Source: Siphonodentalium dalli
Lineage: Eukaryota > Mollusca > Scaphopoda > Gadilida > Siphonodentaliidae
Reading direction: 5' to 3'
Assembly (NCBI GenBank): GCA_032622095.1
Contig: CP136061.1
Coordinates: forward strand, 130,152,754 to 130,216,753
DNA length: 64,000 bases
Shown: piece by piece, positions 50,201 through 59,200 of the stretch
How the letters are laid out: each line of letters begins with the position of its first letter
Position numbering within the stretch: the first letter of the stretch is position 1
Translations under genes and position numbers: made by a program
Notes under the pieces: generated by a model
What the model saw: the letters and a program-made list of their open reading frames with translations, nothing else
Databases searched by the model: none
Told to the model about the DNA's origin: nothing

Positions 50201-53200
50201 ATCAACGAGGCTTTAATTAATTTTGTTTACAATACAATACAAGTTCCAACAACAAACATTTTAGATGAACATCTAGTACACACATTTTAGCGAGTTCATG
50301 TATGCCTACCTGTAGCCATGCAAGCACATACCCGCCTATCGTTGTCGCTATATATCAGTGTATATACAGTCCGTATGAAGACTCAGCAATATCGCTATAA
50401 TTTTAGGTAAGTAAAATCGCGATACGTATTGTATCGTGACTTCTGTATCGCGATAAACATCGATACACCCTATACCCCATATCGTTACACCCCTAGAAAT
50501 CTGGGTTTTCTTCGCCTGAAATGAGGTTTGGTATGTTTCTAATCGTATTTACATTCACCTCTTCCTCATTTTACATCTAGATTGTCTATTCATGTAGCAA
50601 TAGATTTCCTTCCTCTGGTGTCGAAACGTCGGGATATCTTGGTTCGTTCAGTCACAAGCATGGATCAGGGTGGTCTATGCTCTCTGCATATGACCAGCTT
50701 GCTCCATGGAGGTGGCGGCACCTGCATGTACATGCATATGACCTTTGGGCGATTTCTACCTAATGAGTTTTCAAAATTACTGGTTTGCCTGATTTCAGGA
50801 ATAAAAGGGGGGGGCTAAGATTCAGCCATTGGGCTCATTCATCTACTTTCTCCACTTTACCGTGTATCATAAATAAAATCTGCGAATCGGTACCTTTTGG
50901 ATTCATTTGTTGCTACTCAGCAGGTTCAAAAGAATTGCTCTTAACCAAAATACAATAGTATCTCATTCCTCGCAAACTCCTCCTATGAGTTGATTCTAAC
51001 ATGTAGTTCAGTGTGTAACGTATCTTTGACGGGAATATAACATTTTCAATAGAAAATACATATTCCCTAATAAGATACTTACACACTGAACTCACATGGC
51101 CCTCCCAAATTGGGATTTCCCCTCCCCGCTGCTCGGTCACACCCCTCGAATCTTGCAAGAGGATGAAAAGAGAACTTACCTGTGGATGTCCACTGCCTTA
51201 TATACAGCTAGTGGACACGTGACCTGTGACTTGCTACATCATAATAATGATTCAAAAAGGTACTTAAGCTATTTCGTACCAAAATAATAAATTTTAAACG
51301 GATATCATAGATCCTCTCTTTGTGAATAAAAATGAATATAATATTCAGTGTGCAAGTATCTTATTAGGGAATATGTATTTTCTATTGAAATGTTATTTTT
51401 GGTATATGAGTTCACATGACCAGTATCTAGAACGAGTTCGCAAACCAGGTCGGCCGGATATTTTCAGCAGAGTTAGATAGATAGATAGATAGATTTTATT
51501 TGTACAATAAACATAGCATATTACAGTTAAACTAAAGATACAAAATTAATGATATTGTACAGGGACTGCATGGCCAATACTGACCGTCTTCCTGCAGTCC
51601 CTTAAATAAATAACAAATTATCCACTACCTGGCGGTAATTGTCAAATAATAAGTATATATATATAATATATATAATATAATAAAATTATGATTTGGCAAT
51701 ATGTAAGTAGTTCCGTTTAGGAATGGAATGAGGTGAGAAAATAAGATGAGCTATATGTTTTAGCATTTCCAGACTGGTTGTTCATGTGTTGCAATCGAAG
51801 CATTTCTGCAATTCGGCGAAATTTAGTTGTCGGTGGTTTCTCGACAGTGTAACCAATTTACTTTGAGCTCAGCTGTACCGAGTTTATATAGAATGAGTTG
51901 ACGCGAACATAGTTATATCTTTTGTTGTCCGATGATCAGGCCACTTGAGGGAAGGGGGTCATTCATAAGTCACGGTTTGCATGAAAATCACGAAGGTGGA
52001 ATAACTGTGTCAGTTCGGGAACAATTTGAACACCGAAGTTGCTCTGTTGTTTAGTGAGCAATGCTGAGCAATGTGGTTATATTCTGTTATCAAATGGGAT
52101 TTAGCATTTCATGTTGTCGTTTCTAATGGAGAGCGTTTCCGTTTATAAGTTTGTGAATAGTTGCCCCAAAAGGATTATTTCCACAGTGGGATTTTATCGT
52201 CAGTACGTGAGTATATCACCCGTAGCTTGCTTCAGCATATATCAGATCTTCTCTATGAAGTAATGAAGTGGCATGTTATGAATATTATGATGTTTTGGTA
52301 TATATATGAGTGTACAAATACATATAAAGTGAATTATAAATAAATTTAATATTTAGCTATAATTCTCTTGATGTGTCTTTAAGTAAAGGTCTGTGCATGT
52401 CATACCAAATATGCTGCTAGAAAATTTCGCTCTATTCACTTGGTATTACATTCATTCAATCAGTTACTTGACATGATGGGAGCACATGAAAGTTGGTTCC
52501 TAAGATTTGATCTTCAAATGTCAATGAATACAGTAATAAATGTTTCTAAGTATAGGTATAGCACTGTATTGTCTATACATGTTGACACTTTGAGTAAATG
52601 CGATTGCTGACTACAAATTAAGGTGAATTTTTTTAGTAAATTATGCAAGGTATTAAATGCCTTTTAAATATAGATCTATAATTGCATTATGACAATTTAA
52701 GGAAATTCACATTTTTTTAATCAGTAACTTGACATGAATGTTGGTTCCCAAGATTTTACCTTCAATGTCAATGGACAAAATAATAAATGCCTTTAAATAT
52801 AGGCATAAAACTATTGTCTATACATAGTAAATGAGATTGTTACTACAAATATTGGTGAATAAGTTACTCAAGATATTAAATGCCTTTAAAGGCACGTGAG
52901 GCCTTAGTTGTCGAAAATATTCATATTTGTTCAAATCACCGTAAACAAAAAAACATTAAAACGCATACAGTTTCGTTCATATATACCATGACCATCGCGT
53001 AAACAGCATGTTATCATAAAGATTTACTATATTTTACCTAAGCAAGAGCCTGATTGTGTTACAGAAGACAGCACAATGCTGCAGGCTAATCACACACAAA
53101 TGGCATAAACGCTCTTTATTCGTTCCATATCAGGAATTTACCAACAAAGAACGCTCTTTATGTTTACCATCATAATATAAACAAACACCAGAAAAGTAAC

Positions 53201-56200
53201 TTTTTATGCTTTTGTTTACATAACAATGGTCAAATATATGACAATACCATACTGTTTATGCGATATTTCTTATTTGTATACGGACAAAGTCTGTCTACAT
53301 TTTGTTGTTCTTTCTGTTTGTGGCGGTTTTTGACGGGTGGAAATATTTTCACAGGATACCCACCGCCAAGGCCAACCGTACCTTTAAATATAGATTTATT
53401 GTTGCATTATGACAATGTAAAGAAATAGACATTTTTCAATTGGTTACTTTAAATGGATGTTGTTTCCCAAGATGTTTACATTCAAATGTCAGTGAACCAA
53501 GACAGTACTAGATGCCTTCAAATATAGGCATAATACGGTATTGTCTTTACATTATAGACACTTTGAGTAAACTGACATTATTGACTACAAATATTGGTGA
53601 GTGATTTATTCTAGGTATTATATGCCTTTAATTATAGAATAGTAATTGCATTATGACAATTTAAAGGGATACTTGACATTTCCAATCAGTTAATTGCATA
53701 AATGGGAGCACATAAAGTTGGTTCCCAAGATTTTACATTCAATGTCAATAGACAAAGTAATAAATGCTTTAAATACTTTAAATATAGACATAACACTATT
53801 GTCTATACATATAGACACCTTGAGTATTGAGATTGTTACTACAAATATTGGTGAATAAATCACTGAAGGTATTAAATGCCTTTAAGTATAGACAAATATG
53901 ACAATTTAAAGAGATGTTAGAGGTTCATTCAATCAGTTACTTGACATGAAAAGGAGCACATACAAGTTGGTTCCTAAGATTTTACCTTCAACTGTCACTG
54001 GATAAAGTAATACATGCCTATAAATATAAGTAAAACATTGTATTGTCTATACATGTATACACTTTGAGTAATTGAGATTGTTGACTACAAAGTTTGGTGA
54101 ATAAATTATTCAAGGTATTAAATGCCTTTAAATATAGACTTATCATTACATTAGGACAATTTAAAGAGGTATAGGGTTTTTCAATAAAGTATTTGACATG
54201 CATAAGAGCATATACAAATTGGTTCAAATTCATGTTAGTTGCTACATATGTTAATGGAATATCTTAATTCAATCCTTTATGTATGCTCTATTCAAGTAAA
54301 CTCATCAGATATAGACAAGTTGTTCCATTAAATATGATAGTGATTTCACTAAAAATAGATAAATGCAATTTGTTCAGTGCCAATGGATACTGAAAGTTGG
54401 GCTATTTGGCAACTGTTTCCTTGAATAAGTAATTAAAGTCTTAACAATTAACAATTCAAACAATAAAGGGTACTAAATTCCCATGAGTATTCGGTTTTGT
54501 TTTATGCATGCTACATGAATGCCAGAGAAATAGATTGACTTGGAAGATTAAGTTGCAAACTTATTGTGTTATAGAGACATCAAACATCATAACATTTTAA
54601 CATATGTATATGCAGATTATAATACATGTATGAATTTATATATCAGACAATGAGCTGATCTGCTTCTTCTTCTTTGTTTTGTCCACATATGATACATATA
54701 TTTTCCCTCCTATGGCCCAGCTGTCTTCTACCCTATCAAGTTCCTTTGCCTTCTTGACAATGATATAATTGAATTGTGTTAAGTCTTCTTTTATTACTAT
54801 TTTGCTCCCCTTCAGCAGCTTTCTGTGTTTTATCACATCATTTTTTGTTTTCCGGAGGACGAATTTCACAATAATGCCCCTCGAATTACCTTCAGAATAT
54901 TCGCCAAGTCTGTGGGCAATACTGATATCAGCTTGAGTCAGATTCAATGCCAGTGTTTTGTTTAATGTTTTCAGCACTTTTTCTTAACTATCATCAGAGT
55001 CTTCATGTTTGTGATCACCAGCAATACCATATATGCGAATACTCTCTTTCCGTGTATGCTGCTCCAATCTATTATATTTCTGCTCGAGCTTGCAGAACTT
55101 TTGTTCAAGTGCATCAAGTTGATCTTTTCTATAGTCTGCTTCTTTATCATCATTTTTACTTTTTATATCCATTTGGTCTAATTTTAATTCTAGATCATGA
55201 AATTTACCTCTGTATTCATCATTTGTGTCTTCAAGTTTTTTATCATATTCTTGTTTCAGTTTTCCTATTGTGTCATCTAAGTCACTTTTCCTCACTACAG
55301 GTTCCAAACTTTTCTCAAGATCAGTTTTGGTAACAACCTGCTCCAGTTTTAGCTGAATATCTGCCAGCATACTTTCTATACTGTTCGAAGCTTGCATTGT
55401 TGATTTTTGCTGAGATGCAAAACTAATTTTTGTCTGACCTGTTGTTGCAGTGTTAGTTTTTTGCTTTTTATTCTGGGCGCTCAATTTTTTGTTTGAAGTT
55501 TTAGAGTCGTTGTTGAGACTGTCATCAGCATCTGATGTGGAACTCATAACAGTGGGTCTTTTTTTATCTGCCATACTCACAATCCTGTTCAAAGTTGTTG
55601 TATTAACATACAAATAGTCGAATTATGTCCATCCAAATGAGACAAAATATTTTTAAACCGCCATCTTGGTAGCCTCGTTCTCGAGTTATTGAACTTTGTT
55701 TATTTTTTTGTGTGCAAATGGACGACGTCACAGGGCTCATTTCCACAAATGTCAACGGATTTCAAAGATTTTTGGTATATGAGTTCACATGACCAGTATC
55801 TAGAACGAGTTCGCAAACCAGGTCCGGCTGGATATTTTCAGCAGAGTTATTGGACTTTGTTTATTATTTTGTGTGCAAATGGACAACGTCACAGGGCTCA
55901 TTTCTACAAATGTCAACGGATTTCAAAGATTTTTGGTATATGAGTTCACATGACCAGTATCTAGAACGAGTTTGCAAACCAGGTCCGGCCGGATATTTTC
56001 AGCAGAGTTATTGGACTTTGTTTATTATTTTTAGTGCAAATGGACAACGTCACATGGCTAATTTCCACAAATGTCAGTCCTAAAATGAGTTCGCAAGCCA
56101 GGCTTTTTGACAAAATCCCACCTCTTGAGTCTTGTTGAGAATGCACTTCCCCAACTGCACATTTCGGCGGAGAACGCGAACATTATTGAGAATGCACTTC

Positions 56201-59200
56201 CCCGACTGCACATTTCGGCGGGGGATACCGCCGTCTGCGACTGCTTGTTACCATTTTGTTTGCATCGTTCATAGAGCATATAGTGTATTTTGTACTAATC
56301 CATGGCTAAAATTCATTCATTTGTTGTATATATTCTGTTGAATATAAAACACAGTTGTTGGAAACTTGTCAAAAAACCCGAAAAGAGATGTCACCACCCC
56401 TACTTATTAATATAATTGACAAGTAGGGAAAGCTACTGAGCCCACCCATCTCCCATCAAACCATGTCACTGCTCGTTTCGTGTTCAATTGCAACAATAAA
56501 AACATTAATTTCAGAAAAGTATCACATCCTAGTAATAAAACATATATTTCTTTTCATGTTTACCGTAAGTGCAGTAGAAAATTATCACTTTATAATTACT
56601 TTTATCGTATACAACTTCCCAAACAGCGGCTCGCTGATTCCACGAGTCGCCATCCGAGAGTCAAGCGCAGATAATAGCATTTGAAATTATCTGCCCTTGA
56701 CTCTCGGATGGCGACTCGTGGAATCGGCAGCCCACAGTTGCACAGTTGTTTTCGGATGTTTTTTTTAAAGAAACTGGTGTATAATACACTAGCTTCTACC
56801 ATCTCGCCGTCAATATCAAGGCTTGCTTTGTCAATTTTTCAGCCTCTTAAACATCTTCAGTCCAAACATGTCCTTCAACTTGAGGTTTTCCTTCAATCGT
56901 TTGCCGGTTCGCATTCAACACAGAGCTTGTGAACTTGCATCAGAAGCTGATATGAAGGATACGCTATTCCCAACTCCAGATACAATCTGTAAGATGGGCA
57001 CTGTGGAATATAAACTCAAGTAAGTCGCTTTAACTGTTCTATGCTAATTGTATTCTCCCACACAGTTATAAAACTATACATTGGAATGGATTGTTATTCA
57101 TTTTGGAGGGACGTTCATGAAATAAAAGCAGACAACATATTAGAGGGAGGAGTTTACAGTTGCTATGAGACAATGCATCTGCCGAAATATTTTTTTAGTT
57201 TTACAGCACCTGTCGTTATGCCATAATACACAAGAGAACATACATTCTTTTCACCTTTAATTGGCAAAACTCTCAGAAATGTCACACAAAAGGAAAAATA
57301 GTGTTATAATAATGGATGAATTTCCAGGATCATTGCAGAAATGAATATTGCAGCACATTTTGATTTCACAACAAAACAGTTGCTTGAAAATAGGCAAGTT
57401 AACACTGAAAGTAAACTCTCATATCAAAATTAGAGTGAACAATGAATTTTCAATTCAGCCAGCAACCGGCGACTGTGACAGGCTCAGTTGCTGATTGGTA
57501 GAATATATCTGCTAATAATTATTTTATTTCAATGGAGTTCAATAACCCAGTGGTCAGAGTGTCTGACTTGTATTGGTGTTAATGCACTGGCATGAGTTCG
57601 CTTCTGTCTGTGGTCTATCTTCTCTACAACAGTGGCTTGGTCGGATTAAGTGATGTGTGTGTTGTAGAGCCGCATGCTGTTCAAATCTCGCACCAGATTG
57701 TGGCCCTTAAGTAAGGTCACTCGTACTGTGAAGCAAAATAGGTACCTGGCATGTTGGGCGAGCATAAGTTCGTGTGGAGGTGTAAGTATGTATGTGTGCA
57801 TGTCTCATGGCTCTATTGATGCGCCTGCAAATTGGCAGCATGCATTAGACTCGGTATTTCTCAACAACTGGGGTAATAAAGTAACTGTTCAAGTGCTTAG
57901 GAACTCATGTGATTAAGTGCTATATAAAAACTGTCCAATTACAGCTGTGGAAAGGTCCAGTTAGACGCCACGGTACTCATTGTTGCTAATTTATTTCAGT
58001 TTCTTTGACAAGAAGCTTTTAGAAAACAAAGAGCAGATGCAGGCTGTAGAACAAATTGTTCGAGGAATTTCACGACCAGCTCCATATGTTATTTTTGGTC
58101 CTCCAGGAACTGGTAAAACAGTGACAATAGTTGAAGCAATCAAACAGGTAGGATTATCCATTTGCAGAAAGCATTGAACCAAACTCCAAAAAAAAATTGT
58201 GTTTCAAAATGATGAAAATTCACTTTTATTTGACAACTTACAGTAATGCCGTAAATAATCGACTCCTTAACCACAGCAGAATTATGGGAAATTTTTTCAG
58301 GATTTAGTCGGAAATATGGCTTGTTGCCATTCATTGGAAAGCTCTCACTGAGCTTTCCAATGTATGGCAATAAGCCATATTTCCGACTAAATCCTGAAAA
58401 TTTCCCATAATTCTGCTGTGGTTAAGGAGTCAATTATTTAGGGCATTACTGTATGTTGTTGAACATATCTGTTGTTACCCACAATATAAATTACACATAT
58501 TATTTTTCTCCCACTCTCAAAGAGAATTGGGGGGGGGGGGTATCCATCCGTCCAGTCAGATATCTCAAACACCAGTTGTTGGATCTGAATGAAATTTGGT
58601 ATGGACTTATTGGAGCTGTTAAAAGCTGTGCATAATGCAGGATCTGAAATTTGTATTGGTGCTTCTAACATCTGAGATAGAAAAGAATAGAATTTATTGA
58701 TCAAATAACTCCCCTGTATCGGACAGGTTGCTATGTATATATACAAACGTTGACATATGAAAACACATAATTACATTCGGATCAATATAGTAATTAAAAT
58801 ATGAATTAAGGTATGTAATGTATACTGTTTAGAACTCAAAAGATGATATAATTGGGTTAGCTGTAACTGTGATCTTGGCTCAAAGAGCCTCCTGACCCCA
58901 TTGCAAATCTTAGCTCAATTTTCGATCTCATCTGCTCATCAGTTAACCCTTTGAGTGCCAGGTCCGATTTTTTGTATCAAACCATATACCCTCTGCCAAT
59001 GCATTCTCTTATATATGCGAGTCGACCATAGGTCGCCTCGCATATATAAGAGAATGCATTGGCCTAACAATTTTTCATCATTTGTTATTATTTTTTACAA
59101 TTTTAATACCGTATTCTTGCGGGTATAAGCCCACTTTCAGGCATAAGACCACCCCAGTATTTTCACTAGAAGTAAGTTTTCCGGGGTATAAGACCACCCC

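Larger units (their letters stand above)
36942..51396 (+). mobile_element. DIRS-like retroelement (outer), interrupted by at least four insertions
   Basis: Left inverted terminal repeat: 36942-36991 continued at 38878-39050. Right inverted repeat: 51153-51396, longer by ~24 nt at its outer end. Internal complementary region 51001-51096 matches, in reverse, the right end joined to the left end, including copy-specific letters (ATTCCCGTCAAAG and TCTTATTAGGG). This layout is the hallmark of DIRS retrotransposons, which integrate by tyrosine recombinase. The empty site AAAGAT|TTTTGG is restored exactly, without target duplication. Without its insertions it would be ~5.2 kb, a normal DIRS length. 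No intact RT, RNase H or recombinase frame is seen, so it is decayed or non-autonomous. Confidence 0.8.
51476..55682 (-). mobile_element. LINE-like ORF1-only retroposon, apparently full ends
   Basis: It splits the ~170-bp tandem unit at GAGTTA, present at 51470-51475 and 55683-55688 (6-bp target duplication). Read on the minus strand it has a ~108-nt 5' leader, an ORF1 (55574..54636, one stop inside), ~400 bp of spacer, a six-unit ~250-bp tandem array, ~900 bp of 3' sequence with a hairpin (AGGGACTGCA/TGCAGTCCCT at 51565-51603) and a (TATC)n tail at 51476-51494. No endonuclease or reverse transcriptase is present. It may be a non-autonomous (half-LINE) element mobilised by a partner. Confidence 0.75.

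Noticed and set aside
36941-51397. Interpretation as simple inverted segmental duplication
   Set aside because: Copy-specific pairing of termini, exact restored flanks and the ICRs are better explained by two nested elements.
56861-56861. Alternative exon 8 acceptor at 56860
   Set aside because: In frame, but would delete LLNIFS, which continues the family sequence after exon 7.
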